Assembly: GCA_030835185.1 (NCBI GenBank)
Contig: JAUQWL010000071.1
Location: 1 to 12,011, forward strand
Length of the DNA stretch: 12,011 nucleotides
Source: Solirubrobacterales bacterium
GTDB lineage: Bacteria > Actinomycetota > Thermoleophilia > Solirubrobacterales > 70-9
Reading direction: 5' to 3'
Shown: piece after piece, positions 1 through 6,871 of the stretch
How the letters are laid out: the number at the start of each line of letters is the position of its first letter
Numbering within the stretch: the first letter of the stretch is position 1
The notes under the pieces: generated by a model
Told to the model about the DNA's origin: nothing
Databases searched by the model: none
What the model saw: only the letters and a program-made list of their open reading frames with translations
Program-made: the position numbers and the translations under genes

Positions 1-29
1 GCCGATTGCCTGCTAGCGTCTTCGCGGAC

Positions 30-794
30 ATGGAATCCACCCTTCAGGAAACCCCCCAGCCCGGAGCATCCGGAGCGGCGGTTGTAACCGCGTCCGGACT
101 CACCAAGGTCTACGGCGAAGGCGAAGCCGAGGTCCGTGCCCTCGACGGCGTTGACGTCACTTTCGACAAAGGCGTCTACACCTCGATCATGGGTCCCTCG
201 GGTTCGGGCAAGTCGACCCTGATGCACGTCCTGGCCGGACTCGACACCCCGACAACCGGTTCGGTCGAGATCGAAGGCACCGAGATCACCGGACTCGACG
301 ACACTGATCTGACCCAGCTGCGGCGGGACAAGCTCGGATTCGTCTTCCAGTTCTTCAACCTCCTGCCGGTGCTGAGCGCCGAAGAGAACATCGTGCTGCC
401 GCTGTCGATCGCCGGTCGCAAGCCGGATCTGGACTGGGTCGAAGAGCTGATCGGCAGGGTCGGTCTCGGCGACCGCCGGGATCACCGTCCGTCCGAGCTT
501 TCCGGTGGCCAGCAGCAGCGGGTCGCCGTGGCCCGGGCCCTGGTCACCAAGCCCTCGGTACTCTTCGCTGACGAGCCGACCGGCAACCTGGACTCCAGGT
601 CTTCACAGGACGTGCTCGATCTGCTGCGCGGCTCGGTCGACGATTACGGCCAGACGGTGATCATGGTCACCCACGAACCCGACGCGGCTGCCCACGGGGA
701 TCGCCTGATCGCCCTTCGCGACGGCAAGCTGGTTCACGACGCCCCGCCGGTTTCGGCTGACAACGTGATCGAGCTCCTCAAACAGCTGGCCTGA
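30..794 (+). CDS. ABC transporter ATP-binding protein, LolD/MacB/YknY type
   Basis: Cytoplasmic ATPase of an ABC exporter, predicted to power the FtsX-like permease encoded 9 bases downstream. Numbered from the ATG at 30 (254 aa), it shows a Walker A motif GPSGSGKST (55-63), the Q-loop glutamine in FVFQ (about 107), the ABC signature LSGGQ followed by QQRVAVARAL (157 onward), Walker B VLFADEP (177-183) and the H-loop histidine in MVTHE (about 215). The run LSGGQQQRVAVARAL and the GNLD D-loop are typical of the LolD/MacB subfamily, which drives mechanotransmission-type permeases rather than importers. The start is uncertain: the frame is open to the left edge, a TTG at position 6 would add eight residues, and neither start has a clear ribosome-binding site. 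The substrate cannot be told from sequence; peptides, lipids or antibiotics are all possible for this family. Confidence 0.93.
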   Translation: MESTLQETPQPGASGAAVVTASGLTKVYGEGEAEVRALDGVDVTFDKGVYTSIMGPSGSGKSTLMHVLAGLDTPTTGSVEIEGTEITGLDDTDLTQLRRDKLGFVFQFFNLLPVLSAEENIVLPLSIAGRKPDLDWVEELIGRVGLGDRRDHRPSELSGGQQQRVAVARALVTKPSVLFADEPTGNLDSRSSQDVLDLLRGSVDDYGQTVIMVTHEPDAAAHGDRLIALRDGKLVHDAPPVSADNVIELLKQLA

Positions 795-803
795 GCAGCA
801 ATC

Positions 804-3356
804 TTGCTCAGCCTGACCTTCAAGAACCTCTGGGCGCGCAAATGGCGCTCGTTCATGACCGCGATCGCGGTCATCTTCGGCATCGCCCTGGTCGCCGGCA
901 CCTATGTGCTGACCGATACCACGAACGAAGCCTTCAACGACATCTTCGTCGTCGCCAACGAGAACACCGACGTCGCGATCACCGCGAAGCAGGAGGTGGC
1001 GCAGGAGGACGGCAGCAATCCGGCTTTTGACGCTTCCATCCTCGGTACGGTCGAGAACGTCGACGGGGTACGCATCGCCTCCGGCGACGTCTTCTCGCAG
1101 GGCGCGATCCTCGATCAGGACGGGGATTCGACCGGCAGCGGTTTTTCACCCCAGTTCATCGCCTCAACCTCACCGGACAGCCTGGAGACCTCCGAGTATT
1201 CCGAGGGGCGCAAACCCGAAGAACCGACCGAAGCGGCGCTCGACGAAGCCGCTGCCGACCGGTCGGATCTCACGGTCGGCGACCGCATCCTGCTGGTCGG
1301 CACCGGCAAGGCCAGACCGTTCACCCTGGTCGGACTGACCAGACTGGGAGGCGCCTCGTTCGGTGGGACTTCGATCGCTCAGGTGATCCTTCCCGTGGCG
1401 CAGCAACTGACCGGCGAACAGGGCGAGTTCGACCAGATAACGGTTGCTGCCGACGAGGGCGTCAGTCCCGAGCAGCTCCGCGACCGGATCGCCGAGGTCG
1501 TGCCGGACGACCTCCGGGTCGAGACCGGAGAAGAGAATGCCGATCGGCAGGCCAGCGAGATCAAGGACAGCCTCAGCTTCCTCTCGATCGCCCTGCTGGC
1601 CTTCGCGGCTATCTCGCTCTTTGTCGGCTCCTTCGTGATCTTCAACGTCTTCTCGATTACTGTCGCCCAGCGCACCCGCGAGTTCGGCATGTTGAGGACC
1701 CTCGGGGCCGGCCGTTCCCAGATCCTGCGCACTGTGCTGGTCGAGGGCTTCCTGATAGGTGCCTTTGCTGCCGTCGTCGGCATCATGGTCGGCTTCGCCC
1801 TGGCTGAAGGACTGAGTGCCCTGCTCAAGGCTGTCGGTGCCGAGTTGCCGAGCAAGTCGCTCGTGGTCGCCCCTCGTACGATCATCGTCTCGCTCGGCAT
1901 AGGCATCGGTGTGACGCTGGTTGCCTCCCTGCTTCCCGCTTTGCGCGCCACCCGCGTGCCTCCGATCGCCGCACTTTCGGAGAGCCTCGTCGCGGCGAAG
2001 AAGAACCGTGTCTGGTTGCGCGGCCTGATCGCCGCGCTGCTGGCCGTATTCGGCCTCGGGCTGATCGTTTCGGTTCTCGTGGCCGGCACCGACGGCGGAA
2101 CCGGTGCGCTCAGGATAGGCCTCGGTGCGATCGCCGTCGTGGTCGCGATCTCGATCTTCAGCCCTCAGCTGGTCCGGCCGATGGCTTCCGCGATCGGCGC
2201 TCCGCTGCAGCGGGTGGGCGGTCTCACCGGGCGCCTGGCTCGCGAGAACTCCCAGCGCAACCCCTCGAGGACCGCGGTCACCTCGGCCGCCCTGATGATC
2301 GGCCTGGCCCTGGTCGCCTTCGTCACGATCTTCGCTTCGGGGTTGAGCAGCTCCGTCACCAACGTGATCGACTCCAACCTCAAGGGTCAGATCATCCTTC
2401 AGGGACCCGGCGGCTTCAACCCGATCCCGCCGGAATCCGTTGAGCTCGCGTCCAGGACCCAGGGGGTTGAGGGCGCCTCTGGAATCCGGTTCAGCAACGT
2501 CAAGGTGACCGGTTCCGGCGGACGTTCGCTTTCATCGGTCCAGCCGGACAGCATCAATCAAGTGATCGAACTCGACTGGAAGGAAGGCTCCTCCGAAGAC
2601 CTGGCCGACCTGGGCGGCCGGCGCGCCGTGGTTTCCGAGGGCCTGGCCGACTCGGCGGACCTCTCGGTCGGGGATTCGATCGAGGTTCTGTCCAAGACCG
2701 GCAAGACCGTCGGGCTGACAGTCACCGGCATCCTCGCTTCCGGCAACCTCGAGCTGCTCGGCGACATCGTTGTCGCGCAGGACGAGATGGAGAAGGACTT
2801 CGAAGTCGACGTCGACTTCTTCGCACTGGTCAGGACTGCTCCCGATCAGGACGTCGACGTCGTCCAGAAGCGGATCGAGGATGCCTTCGAGAAACCTTTC
2901 CCGACGGTGGATGTGCTCAACCAGCAGGAACTGAAGGACAACCAGCAACAGCAGGTCAACACCCTGCTGGCGATGATCTACGTCCTGCTGGCTCTGGCGG
3001 TGGTCGTTTCGCTGGTCGGCATCGTGGTCACCCTGATCCTCTCGATCTACGAGCGCACCCGCGAACTCGGGATGCTCCGGGCGGTAGGTATGTCCCGCCG
3101 TCAGGTGCGGCGCATGATCCGCTACGAAGCGGTGATCACCGCGGTACTCGGCGCGATCGCAGGCCTGATTCTCGGCGTGATCTTCGCTTTCCTGATCGGC
3201 ATCCCCCTGGAAGGCGAAGGTTTTGCGCTCAGCTATCCGATCCCGGTCCTCGCCCTGATCGTCCTGCTCACCGCCTTCGCCGGCGTGCTGGCCGCGATCT
3301 ACCCGGCCCGCAAGGCCAGCAAGCTCGACGTACTCGAAGCAGTCTCCTACGAGTAG
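804..3356 (+). CDS. FtsX-like ABC transporter permease with duplicated FtsX domain
   Basis: Membrane subunit of the exporter, 850 aa. I read about ten hydrophobic segments: near residues 17-37, 258-287, 312-335, 356-380, 403-428, 432-455, 492-514, 719-748, 777-800 and 812-834. Large extracytoplasmic domains lie at about 38-255 (MacB periplasmic-core-like) and 515-715. Two FtsX modules are visible as an internal duplication: QRTREFGMLRTLGAGRSQIL (289-308) and ERTRELGMLRAVGMSRRQVR (750-769) are the matching coupling-helix regions. The TTG at 804 is chosen because MLSLTFKNLWARKWRS is the usual N-terminus ahead of helix 1; the next ATG would cut into that helix. The gene follows the ATPase by 9 bases and is surely co-transcribed with it. 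No membrane-fusion partner (MacA-like) is nearby, as is common in actinobacterial versions. The stop codon overlaps the left arm of a strong hairpin. Confidence 0.92.
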   Translation: MLSLTFKNLWARKWRSFMTAIAVIFGIALVAGTYVLTDTTNEAFNDIFVVANENTDVAITAKQEVAQEDGSNPAFDASILGTVENVDGVRIASGDVFSQGAILDQDGDSTGSGFSPQFIASTSPDSLETSEYSEGRKPEEPTEAALDEAAADRSDLTVGDRILLVGTGKARPFTLVGLTRLGGASFGGTSIAQVILPVAQQLTGEQGEFDQITVAADEGVSPEQLRDRIAEVVPDDLRVETGEENADRQASEIKDSLSFLSIALLAFAAISLFVGSFVIFNVFSITVAQRTREFGMLRTLGAGRSQILRTVLVEGFLIGAFAAVVGIMVGFALAEGLSALLKAVGAELPSKSLVVAPRTIIVSLGIGIGVTLVASLLPALRATRVPPIAALSESLVAAKKNRVWLRGLIAALLAVFGLGLIVSVLVAGTDGGTGALRIGLGAIAVVVAISIFSPQLVRPMASAIGAPLQRVGGLTGRLARENSQRNPSRTAVTSAALMIGLALVAFVTIFASGLSSSVTNVIDSNLKGQIILQGPGGFNPIPPESVELASRTQGVEGASGIRFSNVKVTGSGGRSLSSVQPDSINQVIELDWKEGSSEDLADLGGRRAVVSEGLADSADLSVGDSIEVLSKTGKTVGLTVTGILASGNLELLGDIVVAQDEMEKDFEVDVDFFALVRTAPDQDVDVVQKRIEDAFEKPFPTVDVLNQQELKDNQQQQVNTLLAMIYVLLALAVVVSLVGIVVTLILSIYERTRELGMLRAVGMSRRQVRRMIRYEAVITAVLGAIAGLILGVIFAFLIGIPLEGEGFALSYPIPVLALIVLLTAFAGVLAAIYPARKASKLDVLEAVSYE

Positions 3357-3399
3357 TGGCGCGGATCGGCACGCTACCGGCGTGCCGATCCGCGCCACT
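3355..3399. terminator. Perfect 20-bp stem hairpin, probable bidirectional terminator
   Basis: Arms at 3355-3374 and 3380-3399 are exact reverse complements (AGTGGCGCGGATCGGCACGC and its complement) around a five-base loop, TACCG. The left arm begins inside the TAG stop codon of the permease gene. The right arm ends 48 bases past the stop of the convergent oxidoreductase gene on the other strand. Neither side has a run of T: TACCC follows on plus, CTACT on minus. It is therefore not a canonical intrinsic terminator, but long GC-rich stems without U-tracts are common at gene ends in high-GC actinobacteria. Position between convergent genes supports a terminator or transcript-end stabiliser for both. 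Confidence 0.75.
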
Positions 3400-3447
3400 T
3401 ACCCGGCTGGGGAAGCGCATAACCCCGATCGAAACCGACTTGATTCG

Positions 3448-4773
3448 TCAGCTGTCGAAGCCGAGGCCGAGGCGGCTCAGGGTTCGCAGCCAGATTCCCT
3501 CGCGGCCGCCGTTGAGGTCGGCCGCGGCGATCCGGTTGCGGGTGAACTGGATGGTCGCCCAGCGCATTGGTTCGGGCGGAAACGGAATCGGACGCTCACG
3601 CACGTACTGGAGCGCGGTGATGTCGCTCTTGCGTCCCTCGAGCAGTTCGAGCCCCACGCCGGCGGCGAACCGGCTGGCACCGACTCCCAGTCCGGTGTGG
3701 CCGACCGCATACGAGACCTTGCCGCCGTGGGCGAGCCCGTAGAAGGCGAAGAAGCGCGAGCAGGTGTCGATCGCGCCACCCCATCGGTGGCTGAAGCGGA
3801 TCCCCTCGAGCTGGGGGAAGGCGGCGTGGAAGCGCTGGGCGAGGCCGGCGAAGCTCTCATCCCGCTGGTAGTAGCGGTCTTCGACCCTGCCACCGTAATT
3901 GTAGATTGCGTCGTATCCGCCCCACAGGATCCGGCCGTCCACGGTCTGGCGGTAGTAGTGGAATCGGTTGGCGGAGTCGGAGAGCCCCTGACGGTTGTGC
4001 CAGCCGACCGAGGCCTTCTGAGCTTCGTCGAGCGGCTCGGTGACCAGAACGTAGTCGAAAACCGGGATCACCCTGGAGCTGACGGCACGAACCGGGCTCT
4101 TGAAGGCCGCGGTCGCCAGCAGCACCTTCTGCGAGCTGATCGAGCCGGCTCCGGTCACCACGTCGATGCCGCTCGCGGTCTCCTTCAGGCCGGTCATCTC
4201 GGTGTTCTCGAAGATCACGACTCCGAGCTCCGAGGCGACCCGCGCCAGGCCGTCGCAGAGTTTCACCGGGTCCACGGCCCATTCGCCGCTCTTCTGCCAG
4301 AGACCGCCGATGAGAAGCGGGGAGTCGACTTCGGCCCTCATCGCCTCCCGGTCGAGCAGTACGACCTCGTGGCCGAAGCGCTCAAGGTCCGGGAGCAGCT
4401 CCGTAAGCTCCTCGTACTGCTCGGGGGTCATCGCAGTCTCGATCACGCCGGGTTTCTCGAGGTCGCATTCGATCCCGAAGCTCTCGATCGTTTCGCCGAT
4501 CGCTTCCAGGTTTTCGAAGCCGAGGCGCTCCAGTTCGGGCATCTCATCGGGGAAACGGGAAAGCCCGTTGCCGAGGCCGTGGACCAGGGAGGACGACATG
4601 AAGCCGCCGTTGCGGCCGCTGGCGCCGATTGCCAGCGTTTCGCGGTCGATCAGGGTGACCGCCCGGTCGGGCTGCTCCTGCTTGGCGCGCACCGCGGCCC
4701 AGAGGCCGGTCAAGCCGCCGCCGACCACGACAAGGTCGGCCTTGACCCTGCCTTCGAGCGGCTCGTGGGGCAC
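3448..4773 (-). CDS. FAD-dependent oxidoreductase, glycine/D-amino-acid oxidase (DAO) family
   Basis: Predicted cytoplasmic flavoenzyme that oxidises an amine or amino acid substrate, in the PF01266 fold shared by DadA, sarcosine oxidase and the gamma-glutamylputrescine oxidase PuuB. Numbered from the GTG at 4773 (441 aa), it has a Rossmann dinucleotide-binding segment ADLVVVGGGLTGLWAA (12-27), the FAD-contacting ASGRNGGF (51-58), and the C-terminal FAD motif GHTGLGVGASRF (358-369). Substrate-side motifs such as WGGYDAIYNYGG (284-295) and HRWGGAIDTCSRFF (329-342) resemble actinobacterial PuuB-like oxidases, but the substrate is unassigned. GTG 4773 is the first standard start in frame, yet coding-like sequence continues upstream (see 4774-4899), so the annotated N-terminus is probably short. 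The gene stands alone between two plus-strand operons. Confidence 0.9.
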   Translation of the reverse strand: MPHEPLEGRVKADLVVVGGGLTGLWAAVRAKQEQPDRAVTLIDRETLAIGASGRNGGFMSSSLVHGLGNGLSRFPDEMPELERLGFENLEAIGETIESFGIECDLEKPGVIETAMTPEQYEELTELLPDLERFGHEVVLLDREAMRAEVDSPLLIGGLWQKSGEWAVDPVKLCDGLARVASELGVVIFENTEMTGLKETASGIDVVTGAGSISSQKVLLATAAFKSPVRAVSSRVIPVFDYVLVTEPLDEAQKASVGWHNRQGLSDSANRFHYYRQTVDGRILWGGYDAIYNYGGRVEDRYYQRDESFAGLAQRFHAAFPQLEGIRFSHRWGGAIDTCSRFFAFYGLAHGGKVSYAVGHTGLGVGASRFAAGVGLELLEGRKSDITALQYVRERPIPFPPEPMRWATIQFTRNRIAAADLNGGREGIWLRTLSRLGLGFDS

Positions 4774-4899
4774 CGGCCGTTCACGGTCCAGCCAGAACGG
4801 CCCGGGCTCCGCGTCGGCATAAGAGGCCCGGTCGGCGTCGGTTGGCGGGGTGTCCGGCCAGACATGCCGCTTTTCTGCTCTCGGGGCGATCCGACGACT
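4774..4899 (-). other. Open N-terminal extension of the FAD oxidoreductase without a standard start codon
   Basis: On the minus strand the oxidoreductase frame stays open from GTG 4773 back to a TAA at 4902-4900. This adds 42 codons, which include RASYADAEPGPFWLDRERP just ahead of the GTG. From family knowledge, related oxidases often carry a 'xxPFWLD...P.P.PPLxG...ADxVVVGGG' N-terminus, so this looks like real protein. The added stretch contains no ATG, GTG or TTG in frame; only CTG (4791) and ATC (4890) are near-cognate. ATGs occur in the neighbouring frame at 4865 and 4820 (reading leftward). Possible explanations are a rare start codon, a one-base indel in the genome or assembly, or a natural truncation. 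Confidence 0.5.
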
Positions 4900-4916
4900 T
4901 TAGCCGACTGCCGCTG

Positions 4917-4922
4917 TATCTT
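4917..4922 (+). promoter_or_regulatory. Candidate -10 box (TATCTT) for the sigma-factor operon
   Basis: TATCTT fits the actinobacterial TANNNT -10 pattern and matches TATAAT at four of six bases. It would place the transcript start near 4929, directly at an in-frame GTG (4930) and 43 bases before the ATG at 4972. No convincing -35 element was found around 4893-4900. A GGGGAGG at 4938-4944 resembles a Shine-Dalgarno sequence but is too far from ATG 4972. It could also pair, with one bulged base, with ACCCCC at 4955-4960. Confidence 0.3.
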
Positions 4923-4971
4923 GGTCGGAGTGGTAACGGGGAGGTGTCAGATAGACCCCCTGAACCGGGAC

Positions 4972-5625
4972 ATGTCTGGGGAACGCTTGAGTTTCAGGCC
5001 GAAAGATGAAAGACAACTCGAACCGCTATCCGACGATCTTCTCGTCGCGTACAGTGTCGAGGCCCGCGATGGCGGTTACGACCATGAACTCCGGACCGCG
5101 ACGTCGATCCTGGTTTTTCGCCGCTACCCTCAGCTCCTCGCCTCGATCCGTAAGAAGGTCAGGAGCGCAGAAGATGCTGAGGACCTGCTCGGAGAAACCA
5201 TTCTCGACATGTTGAAGGCCGCCTTCAGAGGAACCTTCGCAGGCGAGTTCTTCTCGTTCTTCTACGTGATCCGGGATCGCCGCATCGCCGACTACTACAA
5301 GCGGGCTGACAGGGATCCCGAGTTTGAGACCTCGCATTCCGACGGTCCCGACCTGATCGAGGAGCTGCTCGGCTCGGAGGAGTTCACCGCCGAATCGGAA
5401 GTCCGGATGCTGATCGAAGAGTGCCTCGCGGAATACCCCGAGCGTGACGCGACGCTGATCAGGATGCGAATCGACGGCTTTCCTTCGAAGGAGGTCGCCG
5501 CCAAGGTCAACCGGCTCGGCATCGCCGGCCAGACCGAGATGACCCCGGCCAACGTCGATCAGATATTCGCCCGCTTCAAGCGCCGGCTCCGCCCCGGGCT
5601 TTTTCCCGACGAAGGGGCCGGCTGA
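4972..5625 (+). CDS. Divergent ECF-like sigma-70 family sigma factor
   Basis: A 217-aa protein with the two-domain layout of an extracytoplasmic-function sigma factor, which would direct RNA polymerase core to a set of promoters. A sigma region 2-like segment spans about 42-112: SAEDAEDLLGETILDMLKAA (65-84) matches the usual 'AEDLVQETFLRLL' core contact, and FFSFFYVIRDRRIADYYKR (93-111) matches region 2.3-2.4. A region 4-like helix-turn-helix spans about 145-208 (YPERDATLIRMRIDGFPSKE at 155-174, then NVDQIFARFKRRLR at 194-207). The link before the recognition helix is about ten residues longer than usual. ATG 4972 is preferred because LSDDLL (19-24) is where region 1.2/2 normally begins; GTG 4930 is an alternative. 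The frame is also open far upstream, but that part is antisense to the oxidoreductase. It heads a three-gene operon; the stop overlaps the next start (TGATG). Confidence 0.8.
   Translation: MSGERLSFRPKDERQLEPLSDDLLVAYSVEARDGGYDHELRTATSILVFRRYPQLLASIRKKVRSAEDAEDLLGETILDMLKAAFRGTFAGEFFSFFYVIRDRRIADYYKRADRDPEFETSHSDGPDLIEELLGSEEFTAESEVRMLIEECLAEYPERDATLIRMRIDGFPSKEVAAKVNRLGIAGQTEMTPANVDQIFARFKRRLRPGLFPDEGAG
5611..5617 (+). promoter_or_regulatory. Shine-Dalgarno-like site for the second gene of the sigma operon
   Basis: GAAGGGG sits seven bases before the ATG at 5625, inside the last codons of the sigma-factor gene. This supports ATG 5625 and translational coupling through the TGATG overlap. It is one of few recognisable ribosome-binding sites in this window. 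Confidence 0.5.
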
Positions 5626-6278
5626 TGAGCCTGGTCGACCGGCTTCTGAACGAATACGCCGCCGCCTTCAGGGCGGGCGATACCGACCCTTGGCCATATC
5701 TGGACCAGGTGGACGGTGACGAGCGGGAGGAACTCGATCGGAGGATGGATGAGTTTCTGAGCAAGGTCGAGCCGGTTGCCTGGGACCCGGAGGCGTACGC
5801 CGGCTCACCTGCAGCAAGGATCGTGGACCAGATCATGCCGTCACTACTGGTCCCGCAAGGAGGCTGGCGCGCGTTGCTGCCGTCACTGCGGATCGGGAAA
5901 CAGATCAAGCGCGAAAAAGTGGATGCCGAGCTGGCCAGTGCCCTCGATGCCGACAGCCCGCAGGAGGCCGAAAAGGTGGCCACCTACTACCACGACATGG
6001 AGCAGGGGAACCTCGATCCGAGGGGCGTCTCCGAGATCGTCCTCGCGGCACTGTCGGGCATCTACGGAACGACCGTCGAGGAACTTCGGCGGGCCGGCGC
6101 CGCCACCGGGCCGCCCGGTGGCGCCGGCGACGTCGTTTTTGCCAGGGTCGTCGGCGACACCGACGAAGACTTCGTCCTGTCTTCGGAGGACCGCTCGGGC
6201 TTCACGCGGATCAAGGGCGAACCGGATCGGATCGACCTGCTGTTCACCGATCCCGATTACGACGATCCCGATCGCTAG
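5625..6278 (+). CDS. Uncharacterised protein with degenerate XRE-type HTH, putative sigma partner
   Basis: A 217-aa soluble protein with no transmembrane segment. It is not recognised as a named family. Residues 1-46 are helical and acidic (RAGDTDPWPYLDQVDGDERE at 16-35), resembling short N-terminal segments seen ahead of regulatory domains. Residues about 84-157 can be aligned with an XRE/Cro helix-turn-helix: LRIGKQIKREKVDAELASAL (88-107), then ATYYHDMEQGNLDP (119-132) in the place of 'vSrxErGxrxP', then VLAALSGIYGTTVEELRRAG (139-158) in the place of 'lxxiAxaLgvsxxeLl'. The C-terminus (168-217) is a small, very acidic tail ending DYDDPDR. Its start overlaps the sigma stop, and the metallopeptidase follows 11 bases later. 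By analogy with ImmR and DdrO it may be the peptidase's substrate, acting as repressor or anti-sigma factor. That role is inference. Confidence 0.75.
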   Translation: MSLVDRLLNEYAAAFRAGDTDPWPYLDQVDGDEREELDRRMDEFLSKVEPVAWDPEAYAGSPAARIVDQIMPSLLVPQGGWRALLPSLRIGKQIKREKVDAELASALDADSPQEAEKVATYYHDMEQGNLDPRGVSEIVLAALSGIYGTTVEELRRAGAATGPPGGAGDVVFARVVGDTDEDFVLSSEDRSGFTRIKGEPDRIDLLFTDPDYDDPDR

Positions 6279-6289
6279 AGTCCCGCTCC

Positions 6290-6859
6290 ATGGAGGACGG
6301 CACGATCGATACCGATTGGGTTGAACGTCAGGCTTACGACCTGTTGGAAGGCGTGCCGGAATTCATCTGGAACGGCGAATCGCTTCCCGTCCCGGTCGAC
6401 GACATAGTCGACAACGTACTCGGGCTCAAGGTGAGGCTGGCCGAGGACATGTCACGGGCGCCGGGTTGCGAGGATCTCAAGCCCGGCGAGGTGTCGGGTC
6501 TCCTGCTGGCCCATCTGGGGGAGATCTGGGTCGACGCCGTCGAAGCGGGCAAGTGGGATACCCGTCGGCGCTTCACGGTCGGGCACGAAGTCGGCCACTA
6601 CCTGATCCACCGGGACGGGCGGTCACAGATCTTCTGCCGCAAGGCGGACATAACCGAAGACGAAGAGCCGGAGCGAACCGGACCCGCCCCGAAGCCGGTG
6701 CCCGAGCTCGAGGCCGACGCCTTCGCCGCGGCCCTGCTGATGCCGGAGCACCTGATCCGCGAGCATTCGGTCGACTGCGGCCGCGACCTCAAAGAGATGG
6801 AACGGCGCTTCAACTGTTCGCACAAGGCGATGAAACACCGCCTCCACGCGATCCGCTGA
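6290..6859 (+). CDS. ImmA/IrrE family zinc metallopeptidase
   Basis: A 189-aa COG2856-type metallopeptidase, a family whose studied members cleave XRE-type repressors (ImmA on ImmR; IrrE/PprI on DdrO). The zinc site is intact: HEVGH at 99-103 supplies two histidines and the catalytic glutamate. ELEADAFAAALLMP (139-152) is the family's second motif, with E139 or E141 as the third ligand. The C-terminal RRFNCSHKAMKHRLHAI (172-188) matches the usual 'FxVSxxAmxxRL' helix pair. The N-terminal PVPVDDIVDNVLGLKV (33-48) matches the entry helix and strand. No signal peptide or membrane segment is present, so it should act in the cytoplasm. It is the last gene of the sigma operon, and its stop lies 12 bases from the stop of the convergent helicase gene. 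Confidence 0.9.
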   Translation: MEDGTIDTDWVERQAYDLLEGVPEFIWNGESLPVPVDDIVDNVLGLKVRLAEDMSRAPGCEDLKPGEVSGLLLAHLGEIWVDAVEAGKWDTRRRFTVGHEVGHYLIHRDGRSQIFCRKADITEDEEPERTGPAPKPVPELEADAFAAALLMPEHLIREHSVDCGRDLKEMERRFNCSHKAMKHRLHAIR

Positions 6860-6871
6860 ACCCCCGACCCG

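Noticed and set aside
2532..3398. 288-codon minus-strand open frame
   Set aside because: Antisense to the second FtsX module of the permease, with D/Q/H/R-rich shadow composition and no domain.
3356..3742. Small plus-strand open frame between the permease and the oxidoreductase tail
   Set aside because: It begins inside the terminator-like hairpin and then runs antisense to the oxidoreductase; its translation is arginine/serine/proline-rich noise.
3382..4971. Plus-strand frame open for 530 codons ahead of, and in frame with, the sigma-factor gene
   Set aside because: It is antisense to the FAD oxidoreductase, which has clear FAD motifs. The translated stretch has low-complexity, E/G/V/A-rich composition with no domain. 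It could mislead gene callers into a 747-aa sigma protein.
5625..6859. Toxin-antitoxin pair reading of the HTH-like protein plus ImmA-type peptidase
   Set aside because: XRE plus COG2856 pairs are sometimes labelled toxin-antitoxin. The peptidase motif is the IrrE/ImmA type, the pair is coupled to a sigma factor, and no toxin fold is visible. A regulatory switch fits better.
4972..6859. Remnant of a prophage or ICE (ImmR/ImmA-like)
   Set aside because: No integrase, att-like repeats, relaxase, capsid or other mobile-element gene is seen on either side, and composition matches the neighbours.
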